Shown one piece after another: positions 31,243 to 40,204 of a stretch of 56,850 nt of DNA. How positions within the stretch are numbered: the first letter of the stretch is position 1; each line of letters begins with the position of its first letter. The notes under the pieces were generated by a model. That model saw nothing but the letters and a program-made list of their open reading frames with translations. It was not told where the DNA came from and did no database searches. Source of the DNA: Yes71-27 sp040758635. Its GTDB lineage: Bacteria > Bacillota > Desulfotomaculia > Desulfotomaculales > Ammonificaceae. Position numbers and translations under genes: made by a program. Where the stretch lies: assembly GCA_040758635.1 (NCBI GenBank), contig JBFLVI010000013.1, positions 1-56,850 on the forward strand, written 5' to 3'.

Positions 31243-32187
31243 TTGCGGTTAAAAACGGGCCTTCTGCTTCTGTTGTTGTCGGCTGCGGGTATCTGGCTCT
31301 ACGGTTACTCCGGCTCCAGGGACAGGGTGGAAATCCGGCCGGGTGAGCAGTGCGTCCGGCTGTACCGGCATGGCTCCGGCGAGATCGAGACCTTGCCGTT
31401 GGAGGAATACGTAACGGGCGTGGTGGCGGCGGAAATGCCGGCTTTATTTCCGGTGGAAGCTTTAAAGGCTCAGGCGGTTGCAGCCCGTACTTACGTTTTG
31501 CGGCGGGTGTATGCCGGAGGGGTCGCCAACAACCCGCACCCGGGGGCCCACGTCTGCGACGACCCCCGGCACAGTCAGGCTTATCTCAGCCGCCAGGAAC
31601 TGAGGCGGCGCTGGGGTCCGTTTGCTTACTACCGCTACTACTATAAGATCAAGCGGGCGGTGGAGGATACTGCCGGCCTGGTGGTTTTGTATCAGGGCCA
31701 GTTGATTGACCCCGTTTACCACGCCTCCTGCGGGGGGCGCACGGAAAACGCCGGGGACATTTGGAAATCTGACGTACCCTACCTCAAAAGCATGCCCTGT
31801 CCGTACGACGCCAACCCGCGTCCGGTCGAGGTGCGCTCCTTCACGTTCGCTGAGCTGGAGAAGGCGTTTTTGCCGGAGGCGGTGGCGGTGGCCTCGGGAG
31901 GGGGTTTTAAAATGACCCTCGTGGAAGCAACCTCTACCGGGAGGCCGAAAGAGGTTGCGGTAAACGGGACGCTGCTTCCGGCTACGGCGGTGCGCGAACG
32001 CCTGGGTTTGAAATCGGCCCGGTTCACCTGGAAAGTGGAAGGCGACCGTGTTTTGTTCACCACGGTCGGGTACGGTCACGGTGTGGGCCTCTGCCAGTAC
32101 GGGGCGAAGGGAATGGCCGAGCACGGTTACGACTTCCGCGCGATCCTCACGCATTATTACTCCGGCGTCCAGATTGTCAAGTATTGA
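31243..32187 (+). CDS. spoIID: Stage II sporulation protein D (lytic transglycosylase)
   Basis: SpoIID (314 residues) cuts glycan strands during engulfment of the forespore. A single N-terminal membrane anchor (LLLLLLSAAGIWLYGY) is followed by the SpoIID domain: LPLEEYVTGVVAAEMPALFP contains the catalytic Glu region, then EALKAQAVAARTYVLRR, HASCGGRTENAG and GYGHGVGLCQYGAKGMAEHG. TTG 31243 after GGGAGGG is the start. In sporulators it is transcribed by SigE; I could not define the promoter. Confidence 0.93.
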   Translation: MRLKTGLLLLLLSAAGIWLYGYSGSRDRVEIRPGEQCVRLYRHGSGEIETLPLEEYVTGVVAAEMPALFPVEALKAQAVAARTYVLRRVYAGGVANNPHPGAHVCDDPRHSQAYLSRQELRRRWGPFAYYRYYYKIKRAVEDTAGLVVLYQGQLIDPVYHASCGGRTENAGDIWKSDVPYLKSMPCPYDANPRPVEVRSFTFAELEKAFLPEAVAVASGGGFKMTLVEATSTGRPKEVAVNGTLLPATAVRERLGLKSARFTWKVEGDRVLFTTVGYGHGVGLCQYGAKGMAEHGYDFRAILTHYYSGVQIVKY

Positions 32188-32424
32188 AAATCCAGGTTTT
32201 GGCGAAGCGGACTCCAAAACACCGGAATTCAGCCCGAAAGATGGCGAAAACGGCCTCCCAGACAAGCATTTCTCTTTTTGAGGGGCATATAGATTAAAGT
32301 AGTGTACGTTGAAAGACGCTGAACCTTCGAAATTCCCTTGCGGCACTTCGTTGGTGCATTTGAAAATTTGGAGCCCGTTCACGTTAAGGTTAGCAATTGG
32401 GGGTTGGATGCAGGAGGTAGGGCA

Positions 32425-32676
32425 ATGCAGGATTACATCCAGCGGCGGGTGCTCGAGATCTGTACCTACATCTTGGAGACTCAGGCCACGGTTCGGCAGG
32501 CGGCGCAAGTGTTCAGCGTCTCAAAGAGCACGGTCCACAAGGATATGACCGAGCGCCTGCCCTCCCTGAATAAGAAGCTGGCCCAGAAAGTACGCCAGAT
32601 CCTAGACATCAACAAAGCGGAACGGCACCTGCGTGGCGGTGAGGCCACCCGGCGCAAGTACAAAGAGACAGGGTAA
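32425..32676 (+). CDS. spoIIID: Sporulation transcriptional regulator SpoIIID
   Basis: SpoIIID (83 residues) is the mother-cell DNA-binding protein that adjusts the SigE and SigK regulons. The helix-turn-helix is TVRQAAQVFSVSKSTVHKD; a basic C-terminal tail follows (RRKYKE). ATG 32425 has an ideal AGGAGG eight bases upstream; a longer in-frame reading from 32338 has none. The 237-base leader after spoIID contains CATATAGATT (about 32285), vaguely like a SigE -10. spoIIID-mbl is the same order as in B. subtilis. Confidence 0.95.
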   Translation: MQDYIQRRVLEICTYILETQATVRQAAQVFSVSKSTVHKDMTERLPSLNKKLAQKVRQILDINKAERHLRGGEATRRKYKETG

Positions 32677-32889
32677 AATTTTGCCGCACCAAAAGGAATT
32701 CACCCAAAAAATGTAGAATATACCTTACGTTTAGGTGGCAGAGAATCTGCTTCCCTAAATTTTTTGCTGGCGTAAGCCTTTAAATTTTTGTCCGGCAGTT
32801 GGACGGGCCTAGGAGAGTGCTGCAAAACAACTTAACCACCCCAAAATGAGTTCGCCTGCTTTTAGGTGGTTAAATTTGGGAATGACCTA
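32677..32889. other. Intergenic, inverted AACTTAACCACC element
   Basis: Most of this AT-rich stretch shows nothing recognised. Near its end GTGCTGCAAAACAACTTAAC and CC are followed by AAAATGAGTTCGCCTGC and then TTTTAGGTGGTTAAATTTGG, so AACTTAACCACC and GGTGGTTAAATT form an inverted pair (about 32829-32876). GAGAGTGCTG before it recurs at 38969. Confidence 0.5.
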
Positions 32890-33053
32890 GAGACCGCGAA
32901 AAACGACCCAGCACTTTGGAGGTTAGAGGTGGGAGGTTGGAAGTGAGAATTCTTGAGGGAATTCGCCTATAGCGAATTCCTACCATAAATTCTAACCTCT
33001 AACTTCTCACCTCTCACTTCTATTTTGGCAGGCGAAGTTTTGCAGCGGTCTCC
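32890..33053 (+). repeat. Family-1 element H interrupted by a heptad island
   Basis: Left part 32890-32915: GAGACCGCGAAAAACGA followed by CCCAGCAC. Right part 33029-33053: CAGGCGAAGTTTTGCAGCGG and TCTCC. These are the two outer flanks of the full-length family-1 element. The whole core is replaced by 32916-33028, a heptad island: GGAGGTT, AGAGGTG, GGAGGTT, GGAAGTG on the left, a perfect hairpin GGAATTCGC/GCGAATTCC (loop CTATA), and TAACCTC, TAACTTC, TCACCTC, TCACTTC on the right. Confidence 0.8.
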
Positions 33054-33121
33054 TCTGAAAATGTAAGGTTCCTGCAGCAGCGACTTCAGGCAGACCGGCT
33101 CCCGCCGGATTCCTGCGCCAA
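33054..33121 (+). repeat. Family-4 repeat, copy 1 (covarying hairpin)
   Basis: About 68 bases that match 50162-50232 in reverse orientation. Landmarks are GAAAATGTAAGGTT, CTGCAGC and GCGACTT. The hairpin CCGGC-TCCC-GCCGG (33095-33108) has the form CTGGC-TCGC-GCCAG in the other copy, a compensatory change. Outer GCAG/CTGC may extend the stem. Confidence 0.75.
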
Positions 33122-33130
33122 ACAGTCTCG

Positions 33131-33229
33131 GTCGTCAGACGTCAGTCGTCAGATTTGGTTTGTTGGAATTCGCTATGTAAATTCCCTCCGGTTTTTCTGA
33201 CGTCCGACTTCTGACTTCTGACATCCGAA
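33131..33229 (+). repeat. Heptad-arm island, TTCTGAC type
   Basis: Left heptads GTCGTCA, GACGTCA, GTCGTCA (33131-33151); central inverted GGAATT (33165-33170) and AATTCC (33180-33185); right heptads TTCTGAC, GTCCGAC, TTCTGAC, TTCTGAC, ATCCGAA (33195-33229). A fragment of the same island, reversed, lies between prfA and prmC. Confidence 0.8.
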
Positions 33230-33285
33230 ATGGTGGCGCGACTTTATCGGTGAACGACTCCTAAAACTTAATTGGGGGGAAGTAG

Positions 33286-34293
33286 ATGCTTAGCCTCGCT
33301 CCGGATGTAGGCGTAGACCTCGGCACGGCAACCGTCCTGGTTTACGTCAAAGGCAAGGGGATTGTGCTCAAAGAGCCCTCGGTGGTGGCCATAAATCGGG
33401 ATGATAACAAGGTTATTGCAGTCGGAGAGGAAGCACGGCGGATGCTCGGCCGGACGCCCGGGAACATTATCGCGGTTCGCCCGCTGAGGGAAGGCGTGAT
33501 TGCGGATTACGACGTGACGGAAAAGATGCTGCGGTATTTCTTAGGGAAGTGCGGCTGCCACCGCTTTTTTCTGCGGCCACGGGTGATGATCTGCGTCCCG
33601 ACCGCGGTCACCGGGGTGGAGGAACGGGCGGTGCGCCAGGCGGCCGTCCAGGCGGGTGCCCGGCAGGTTTTCCTGATCGAGGAACCGATGGCGGCAGCCT
33701 TGGGAGCGGGGCTCGACGTCAGTGAACCGAGCGGGTCAATGGTAATCGATATCGGCGGCGGCACGACCGACATCGCCGTGCTCTCTCTCGGGGGAATCGT
33801 CTGCTCGGCTTCCACCCGGGTTGGCGGAGATAAACTCGACGAGGCCATCGTCCGCTATGTCCGCCGGGAGTTCAACATGATCATCGGGGAGCGGGCAGCC
33901 GAAGAACTGAAAATCGAGATTGCGACCGCTAACCCTACCAACAGCAATAACCGCTCGGCCGCCATCCGCGGACGGGACCTGGTTACGGGACTCCCGCGTT
34001 CCGTAACGGTTACCAGTCAGCAGGTATGGGAGGCGATCCGGGAACCGGTGGAAGTGATTGTGGGAGCGGTAAAAGGGGTCCTGGAATGTACGCCGCCAGA
34101 ATTGGCGGCCGACATAGTGGACAAAGGGATCGTGATGACCGGAGGCGGCGCGCTGCTCGACGGAATTGACATCCTCCTTTCTAAAGAGACCGGGTTGCCC
34201 ATCTACGTCGCGGACGATCCGGTTTCGTGTGTTGCCCTGGGTACGGGACGTGCCTTGAGCATGCTGAACGTTCTGGCACGTTCCCGGGAATAG
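33286..34293 (+). CDS. mbl: MreB-like cell-shape protein (Mbl)
   Basis: Actin-like protein (335 residues) that guides cell-wall synthesis along the cylinder. Phosphate loops VGVDLGTATVLVYVKGKG and MVIDIGGGTTDIAVLSLGG and the adenosine loop IVMTGGGALLDGID are intact. Position directly after spoIIID identifies it as the Mbl orthologue rather than MreB. Start ATG 33286 after GGGGGG. The repeats upstream probably contain or flank its promoter. Confidence 0.92.
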   Translation: MLSLAPDVGVDLGTATVLVYVKGKGIVLKEPSVVAINRDDNKVIAVGEEARRMLGRTPGNIIAVRPLREGVIADYDVTEKMLRYFLGKCGCHRFFLRPRVMICVPTAVTGVEERAVRQAAVQAGARQVFLIEEPMAAALGAGLDVSEPSGSMVIDIGGGTTDIAVLSLGGIVCSASTRVGGDKLDEAIVRYVRREFNMIIGERAAEELKIEIATANPTNSNNRSAAIRGRDLVTGLPRSVTVTSQQVWEAIREPVEVIVGAVKGVLECTPPELAADIVDKGIVMTGGGALLDGIDILLSKETGLPIYVADDPVSCVALGTGRALSMLNVLARSRE

Positions 34294-34312
34294 TAAGACG
34301 AGGTGAATCGCG

Positions 34313-34864
34313 TTGACGCTCTACTGGCCGTCAAAGGGAAGTGCGAACACTTCGGCCACGGTGGCAGCCGCGCTTTCCCGGGCGCGGGAGTTGGGATTGG
34401 AGCATATCGTGGTCGCTTCTTGCTCCGGGGCCACGGCGGTACGCTTCATCGGTTCCGGGTTTAAAGTCGTATGCGTCACCCACCAGGTCGGGTTCGAATC
34501 TCCCGGTGTGGACGAAATGCCGCCGGAGATGAGGGAACGGTTGACCGGAGCCGGCGTTAAGGTGCTTACTACCACCCACCTGATGGCCGGGCTCGACCGG
34601 GCCCTCCGGTTCAAGTTCGGCGGTGTTTACCCGGCGGAGGTAATCGCCGCCGCCCTCCGGATGTTCGGCCAGGGGGTGAAGGTCGGCGTAGAAATAAGCG
34701 TAATGGCGGTTGACGCGGGGCTTGTTCCCGCCCGCACCGAGGTGGTGGCGGTGGCCGGCACGGGAAGCGGCGCCGATACCGCCCTGGTCGTTGAACCCGC
34801 GCATTCACAGCATTTTTTCGACACCAGGATCCGTGAGATAATCTGCAAGCCCAGGGATTTTTGA
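34313..34864 (+). CDS. Free-standing pyruvate-kinase C-terminal (alpha/beta) domain protein
   Basis: A 183-residue protein that matches only the C-terminal alpha/beta domain of pyruvate kinase, with no catalytic barrel. Markers are TSATVAAALSRARELGLEHI, VVASCSGATAVRF and a C-terminal glycine-rich AVAGTGSGADTALVVEP. In full enzymes this domain binds allosteric ligands or, in some bacteria, phosphoenolpyruvate-like effectors. Free copies are known in Archaea and Clostridia with unknown function. TTG 34313 after GAGGTGA. Probably co-transcribed with mbl. Confidence 0.8.
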   Translation: MTLYWPSKGSANTSATVAAALSRARELGLEHIVVASCSGATAVRFIGSGFKVVCVTHQVGFESPGVDEMPPEMRERLTGAGVKVLTTTHLMAGLDRALRFKFGGVYPAEVIAAALRMFGQGVKVGVEISVMAVDAGLVPARTEVVAVAGTGSGADTALVVEPAHSQHFFDTRIREIICKPRDF

Positions 34865-35067
34865 AACCGCCACCTAAAATTTGGCCCGCATTGTCATTTT
34901 TCACAGGCGGAAGGCGTTATATAATGGAGGCCTGTGGGATAGCCGCAACCGATAGGAATTATTAACCGGTTGAAGTGCTTACTCCAGGAAAATTATAATC
35001 TTACTGGCCACGACTGCTTCGGAACCCGGGTGGGTTCAACGCTGTCTCCAAGTAAAGTAGGGGTTAA
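34865..35067 (+). promoter_or_regulatory. Promoter region of the SLH protease gene
   Basis: TATAAT at 34920-34925 with TTTTCA (34898-34903) 16 bases upstream is a plausible promoter for the gene starting at 35068. Nothing else is recognised. Confidence 0.45.
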
Positions 35068-38000
35068 ATGCGGCGGTTTTTGCTTCTTCTTTTTCTGATT
35101 GTTGGTTTGGGAGCGGCGGTCTGGTGGGAGCCGGAGGAGAACGGGTCCCCCACGGACATCCGGGAGGCCTACCGGGCCCTTGTACCGGAAAACGTACCGC
35201 CTGAACGGGAGCCTTCCCGGAACCGTATCGCCCCGGAGCTTGAAGAGGTCTCGGGGCCGGAGCCGCTGCTTCTCAATGTTATCCTTTATTCCCCGGCAGA
35301 TAAGGAACGAATAGCCAAAGCGGTTGTTGCTGCCGGTGGCAGTGTTGTCCGGGGTCTGGACGAGGAAGGCACCGCCTTGCGGGTGGAGCTCCCGGCGGCG
35401 GCAGTCGCTGAACTTGCTGATGAGAAGGCGGTTCTGAGGATCGAACCGCACACGCCGCGGCGTTTCCTCTCTGCCCGGGCGGCGGCTGTGGTGGGTTCCT
35501 CCCCGTTGCTGGTACCCGGGTTTGCTACTCCGGGCGGTCTTTCCGGGGTGGGGCAGATAGTGGGGGCGGCAGACAGCGGCCTGGACAAAGGCGACCTCAA
35601 CGACCTCCACCCCGATTTCGCCACCGTGCCGGGGCGGATGCCGAAGGTGGTGCTGTTGCGCTCCTGGGCGCAGGGACCCCTTGCCGATCCTGCCGGACAC
35701 GGCACGCACATCGCGGGCATCCTGGCCGGGACGGGAGCGGGTTCAGACGGCCGCCACCGCGGTATTGCCCCCGGAGCCAGCATCTATTTTCAGGCCATCA
35801 CGAACCAGAACGGTGAACCCGATCCGCCCGCCGACCTGACTGCGCTCTTCCGGCCGGCCTACAGCGCGGGCGTCCGGGTACATGTCGACGGGTGGGGTGG
35901 CGGAACAAACAACTATGCCGCTGCCGCTGCCCAGATCGACCGTTTCTGTTTCAATAACCCTGATTTTTTACCGGTTTTCGGGGCTGGGAACGACGGTCCG
36001 GGATCAGGAACCCTTACCAGTGAGGCCAACAGCAAAAACGCGCTGGTGGTCGGCGCCAGCGAGAACCCGCGGCCGCTCTTTGGTTGCACCGGCCCGGAAG
36101 CGGTGGCCCGCCTTTCCAGCCGCGGGCCGGCCGGGGACGGGCGGTTGAAGCCGGATCTGGTCGCTCCCGGGGTGGGGATAATCGCTCCCTGCTCCCGGCT
36201 GGCGTCCTCCGGCCTGCCCGGACAGCCCCTCTACACCCGGTTGGACGGGACAAGCATGGCGGCGGCGGTGGCCGGCGGCGCGACCGTTTTGCTCCGCCAG
36301 TACCTGCGGGAGAAAGAGGGCGAAGATGCGCTGCCGGCGGCGCTGCTCAAGGCGCTCTTAATCAACGGAGCGCGGCCGCTGGAGTCGGCTGCGGCCGCTG
36401 GTTTCGGCCTTCTGGACCTTGCCGGTACGGTTCTGGCGCTCAAGGAGGATGCCTTCGTTTACGTGGTCGAAAAGCAGGGCTTGGGGGATAAAGAGCGGGC
36501 GGATTACGAAATCACGGTACGGGACGGCGGGGCACCGTTGAAGGTCACGCTTTGCTGGACCGACCCGCCGGCGCTGCCGGGAACAGGGCGGGCTTTGGTT
36601 AACGACCTCGACCTGGTGGTGGAAGGTCCCGACGGCCGCCGTTACCTCGGCAACGACTTTGAAGGGCGGGGCGTACCGGACCGGTTGAACAACGTGGAGC
36701 AGGTGCAGATTCCGCAACCGGTGCCGGGCCAGTACCGGATCGCCGTGGTGGGGGTGAAGGTTGGCGGGAGCCCGGCCTCCGGAAGCCACCGGCAGGCATA
36801 CGCTCTGGTTTACGGTCAGAAACCGAACCGGGACGTGGTGGAACGCTTTGCGGGGGCCGAGATGAAGCTTGCGGGCGGCGGGACGTTGCAGCTATTGCAA
36901 TCTTTTACAGCGGTCTTTAACGGCCGCCTGGTTACGGCGCGGGAGCAGGCGTTCGGTCCGGGGACGGACCTCTACCGGTGCCCCGGTGCGGGAAGGATCT
37001 ACGCCGTCAGTGAGGAGCGGTGCTTGGTTCCGGCGCGTTTTCTTAAGACGGAAACAGGTGTGGTGGTGACCACGGAGAGCCAGGAGAGCCAGGACGGCGG
37101 GTACCTCGTCCTGGCGCCCGGCGTCCGGGCAAGGGGGAGGGAAGTCTTGCCAACCGACGTGCCACCCGGCGTCAGGGCTACCGTCAGGGTCAATCCGTCA
37201 ACGCAAACAGTCTGGGAGGCTGAGGCCGGTTGGGAGGAGAAGGAGGGTTTCCTGGACGCTTTCACGGCGGACGGCATCCGTCTCATCGGGGGTGCGCAAT
37301 ACCAGCTTGCCCGGACTTGTTCTGTGACCCGGGAAACCGACCCGGCGGGCCTCGACGTGCTGGACCAGGTTTTCGGACCGCCGGGCAGCACGATGGACCT
37401 TCCTTCCGGTATTCCGGTAACCCTGCGGCTTGATCCCGAGACACACCAGGTGCTGCGCGTCGCGGTGCGCCAGGAGCTTATTTCCGGTTTTGTCGCCGAA
37501 GCGGGGGAGGACGGCCTGCTCCTGGCGGACGGCCGGAAATTCACGCTCTTCCCCGGGGCACAGGTCTTCCGGGGAACGGATCCAGTAGCTTTGGAACACC
37601 TGTCACACGGGGAGCACGTAGTGGGAACGGTGCTCGCCGAAAGGAAGGAGTTGCTCCAGGTCCAGGCAAATCCGGGAATTTTGTACGGGCAGGTGCTCTA
37701 TGTCGGCGCAGGGGCAAGGACACTCCAGCTTCAGGACCGGATTGGGAGCTACCGTCTGCTGGAGGTTGCTCCGGGTGCCGGCTTCTACCGGGGTACGGTC
37801 AATCTTGGCCCCTCGGTGCTCGGGTCGGGTCAGTGGATCCGTGCGACCCCCGACGCCTCTGGCCGCGTGGTCCGGGTGGACCTGGCGGGAGAGACCGGGC
37901 GCGCCACCGATACGGTGCGGGATTGCGATCCCGAACGCTGGGTGATTGAGGTTGGCGAAGCAACGTACAGGGTGAGCCCGGGCACGATGGTTACCAAAAA

Positions 38001-38898
38001 CGGCCACCCGGTCGGCCTCGAAGATATACGGCCGGGGGAGGAGGCCACGGTGGCTTTTTGGGAGACTGCCGGCGGCGGGCTGGTCGCCCTGGCGGTAAGC
38101 TGCCGTACTACCGCTCCGGGACCCTACGTAGAGGCGCATCCGCCGGTTTTCGGAAAGCCGCTTCGCGGCCGTACCGAGGCCACGCACCTGTACCTTTACA
38201 CGGACGACGGACGGCGGTTTGAGGTTGCTCCTGCTCCCAACGGGGAGTTTTCCTGCTCCCTGGACTGGACCCGCCCGGCGCCGGTGCGACTGGTCGGTGT
38301 AAACCGGCAAACGGGAGGAGTGGCTGGCCTGCGGGTGGAGCTGCCACGCAGCCCGTTTCGCGACACGGAGAAACATTGGGCCGCCAGGGAGATTACGGCG
38401 CTCGCTGCCGAAGGATTTCTTAGGGGGTACCCGGATGGGGCTTTCCGGCCGGGGTCGGCCCTCACGCGGGTCGAACTGGCAGTGCTGGCGACCCGTTTCG
38501 GGCATGGGACCGCTGAGGGGCCGGTACCCCCGGACACTCCGGCCTGGGCCCGGGAGGCGGTTCGGGCGGCGGTTTACCATGGGTGGATGCCGCTTTTCCC
38601 TGACGGAACCTTCCGGCCAGGGGCGCCGGTGGACCGGGCTACGGTGGCTGTGGTCTTGGCTTCCCTCCAGGGCGGCGGCGGTGCGGCAAGGGAGGGGGAC
38701 ACTCCGCCGTACCGCGACTGGGCTGCGGTGCCGTCGCGGGCAAGAGACGCAGTGGCGGCGCTTTCTGCGCGGGGGATCATCCGTGGGCGCCCGGGTGGGG
38801 TTTTCGTCCCGCTGGCGCCGGTTACGAGAGCAGAAGCAGCCGTGGCTTTTTACCGTTTGCGTTTGAACATGCCTTTGCCTGGCGGCGCCCGGGACTGA
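35068..38898 (+). CDS. Surface subtilisin-like (S8) serine protease with SLH anchor
   Basis: A 1276-residue exported protease. Signal peptide about residues 1-18 (MRRFLLLLFLIVGLGAAV); prodomain to about 155; S8 catalytic domain with Asp169 (AADSGLDKGDL), His211 (AGHGTHIAGIL) and Ser396 (DGTSMAAAVAGG). A jelly-roll domain follows (about 470-590, CWTDPPALPGTGRALVNDLD), as in KP-43-type subtilases. Then about 480 residues of beta-rich sequence with short repeats of unknown role. Three S-layer homology domains close the protein (about 1097-1270: FRDTEKHWAAREITALAAEG, then VPPDTPAWAREAVRAAV, then YRDWAAVPSRARDAV), anchoring it to the wall polymer. ATG after AGTAGGGG. A terminator follows. Confidence 0.9.
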   Translation: MRRFLLLLFLIVGLGAAVWWEPEENGSPTDIREAYRALVPENVPPEREPSRNRIAPELEEVSGPEPLLLNVILYSPADKERIAKAVVAAGGSVVRGLDEEGTALRVELPAAAVAELADEKAVLRIEPHTPRRFLSARAAAVVGSSPLLVPGFATPGGLSGVGQIVGAADSGLDKGDLNDLHPDFATVPGRMPKVVLLRSWAQGPLADPAGHGTHIAGILAGTGAGSDGRHRGIAPGASIYFQAITNQNGEPDPPADLTALFRPAYSAGVRVHVDGWGGGTNNYAAAAAQIDRFCFNNPDFLPVFGAGNDGPGSGTLTSEANSKNALVVGASENPRPLFGCTGPEAVARLSSRGPAGDGRLKPDLVAPGVGIIAPCSRLASSGLPGQPLYTRLDGTSMAAAVAGGATVLLRQYLREKEGEDALPAALLKALLINGARPLESAAAAGFGLLDLAGTVLALKEDAFVYVVEKQGLGDKERADYEITVRDGGAPLKVTLCWTDPPALPGTGRALVNDLDLVVEGPDGRRYLGNDFEGRGVPDRLNNVEQVQIPQPVPGQYRIAVVGVKVGGSPASGSHRQAYALVYGQKPNRDVVERFAGAEMKLAGGGTLQLLQSFTAVFNGRLVTAREQAFGPGTDLYRCPGAGRIYAVSEERCLVPARFLKTETGVVVTTESQESQDGGYLVLAPGVRARGREVLPTDVPPGVRATVRVNPSTQTVWEAEAGWEEKEGFLDAFTADGIRLIGGAQYQLARTCSVTRETDPAGLDVLDQVFGPPGSTMDLPSGIPVTLRLDPETHQVLRVAVRQELISGFVAEAGEDGLLLADGRKFTLFPGAQVFRGTDPVALEHLSHGEHVVGTVLAERKELLQVQANPGILYGQVLYVGAGARTLQLQDRIGSYRLLEVAPGAGFYRGTVNLGPSVLGSGQWIRATPDASGRVVRVDLAGETGRATDTVRDCDPERWVIEVGEATYRVSPGTMVTKNGHPVGLEDIRPGEEATVAFWETAGGGLVALAVSCRTTAPGPYVEAHPPVFGKPLRGRTEATHLYLYTDDGRRFEVAPAPNGEFSCSLDWTRPAPVRLVGVNRQTGGVAGLRVELPRSPFRDTEKHWAAREITALAAEGFLRGYPDGAFRPGSALTRVELAVLATRFGHGTAEGPVPPDTPAWAREAVRAAVYHGWMPLFPDGTFRPGAPVDRATVAVVLASLQGGGGAAREGDTPPYRDWAAVPSRARDAVAALSARGIIRGRPGGVFVPLAPVTRAEAAVAFYRLRLNMPLPGGARD

Positions 38899-38933
38899 AG
38901 CTTGAATAAAGGGTTAAAGTTCTGCAGAAACAA

Positions 38934-38961
38934 AAGCGGCTGCAAAGAGCCACTTTTTTTG
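38934..38961 (+). terminator. Terminator after the protease gene
   Basis: AAAGCGGCT, loop GCAAAG, AGCCACTTTTTTT. The stem has one imperfect pair and a seven-base T run. Confidence 0.8.
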
Positions 38962-39045
38962 CCGGATGAGAGTGCTGTAGAAACATAATTCGCCAGAAGT
39001 CAGTCAATTTTTATCTGTGGATGGAAAGCATTAGTAAAAAGCCTC

Positions 39046-39162
39046 GAGGCCACGAAAAACGACCCGGCACTCAACTCACTGAGAAAGAATACCGAGTACT
39101 CTAACGCCTGTTTGCCTGAGTGCAGGTTATACCACAGAGTTGAGTGCCGGGTAGCGGTCTCC
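39046..39162 (+). repeat. Family-1 repeat, copy F with both flanks
   Basis: Inner arms CCCGGCACTCAACTC (39063-39077) and GAGTTGAGTGCCGGG (39137-39151). Left flank GAGGCCACGAAAAACGA and right flank TAGCGGTCTCC preserve degenerate outer arms. Near 38969 a partial right-flank-like stretch (GAGTGCTGTAGAAACATAAT) also occurs. It lies just beyond the stop of the anti-sigma gene. Confidence 0.85.
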
Positions 39163-39180
39163 TGGATTAGTCGGTAAAGG

Positions 39181-40200
39181 CTACTGGATAAGGCAGAGGG
39201 TGACAATCCATTTATTTGCAAGAGCGTCCCACTCGACGAGTTGCTTCTCCAGTTCCGCGAGTCTTGCATCAATGGCCGCCTGCTCGCTTTCAGGCGCCGT
39301 ATTTCTGCTTCCTGCCAGACTTTCATACTCGGCCTGAGCCTGGTTGAAGTCGTCGGTGATGTTCCGATGGTCGTCTTCCCGCTCGATTACCGTACCCAGG
39401 GCGCCGAGAGCCGTGATAAAGCCCTCGGACTTATCCGGTGCCACCTGGAAGTGGAACGCCTGGATCCGGCGTTGCCCGTCGGTCGTATCCGCCACACAGC
39501 CCCCGTTGGCTCCCCACGTGCGGGCCGTCGCCAGCGCCTTTTCCCCGGCCGCCTTCAGGTCCTGAACCTCCAGGCGCAGCAGCGTGCTTCGCAGCACCCG
39601 TTGCTGGCTCAGGAAAAACACCGTCCGGCCGGCGGCGATGGTAGTCTGGCGCTCCTGCACGGGCGCCGGTTTTTTTTCCGTTGCCTCAGGCTCCGGCTGC
39701 TTCACCGGTGTTGGAGGCTCCGGGGACGGTTGGGTTTCGGGTTGCTCCTCCGGGGTGCCGTTATCCGGCTGCCGGGTGTTGTTCGGTTTGGGCTCCTCAG
39801 TCCCGGGCCGGACTTCCGGTTGCTGGGTAATCGCCGGGGGAGTTCCGGCTATTTCGGATACTCCCGGGCCAGCGGCCCTGACCAGCGCAAGCACACCCAC
39901 CGCCAGGATCAGTATTGCGGCGGCGGCCGCAACAAGCTGTTTCCACCCCGCCAGCCAGTTCCACCGGCTGTTGCCCCCGGGCTGTTCGGCCGCGCTGATC
40001 CGGGCCATCACCCCGGCGGCAAAATTGGCCGGCGCCGGGGGGGCTTCTTCCGCCGCCCGGAGGGCGCTGGACGTCCGCTGCAAGAGCAAAAACTCCTGCC
40101 GGCAAGCGGGACACGCCGCAAGATGCGCCCTTACACCCGGTTGCGCTTCCGGGCTGTCGAGCAACTGCGGCAAAATTTTCCGCACCCGACTGCACCGCAT
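39181..40200 (-). CDS. Anti-sigma factor with zinc-finger N-terminus and DUF4349-like exterior
   Basis: A 339-residue membrane anti-sigma factor. The N-terminal ZAS-type zinc finger is HLAACPACRQEF (H-x3-C-x2-C, about residues 27-38). One membrane helix (about 89-108, LVAAAAAILILAVGVLALVR) leads to a Pro/Glu-rich extracellular linker, then a C-terminal domain resembling DUF4349 (RLEVQDLKAAGEKALATART, and ITDDFNQAQAEYESL). It should bind the ECF sigma encoded four bases upstream and release it under envelope stress; the signal is unknown. ATG after AGGTG. Confidence 0.82.
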   Translation of the reverse strand: MRCSRVRKILPQLLDSPEAQPGVRAHLAACPACRQEFLLLQRTSSALRAAEEAPPAPANFAAGVMARISAAEQPGGNSRWNWLAGWKQLVAAAAAILILAVGVLALVRAAGPGVSEIAGTPPAITQQPEVRPGTEEPKPNNTRQPDNGTPEEQPETQPSPEPPTPVKQPEPEATEKKPAPVQERQTTIAAGRTVFFLSQQRVLRSTLLRLEVQDLKAAGEKALATARTWGANGGCVADTTDGQRRIQAFHFQVAPDKSEGFITALGALGTVIEREDDHRNITDDFNQAQAEYESLAGSRNTAPESEQAAIDARLAELEKQLVEWDALANKWIVTLCLIQ

Positions 40201-40204
40201 AGTA

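Noticed and set aside
31077..31346. Open frame overlapping the spoIID start
   Set aside because: It runs through the terminator hairpin and T tract and has no protein-like features; spoIID in another frame accounts for the region.
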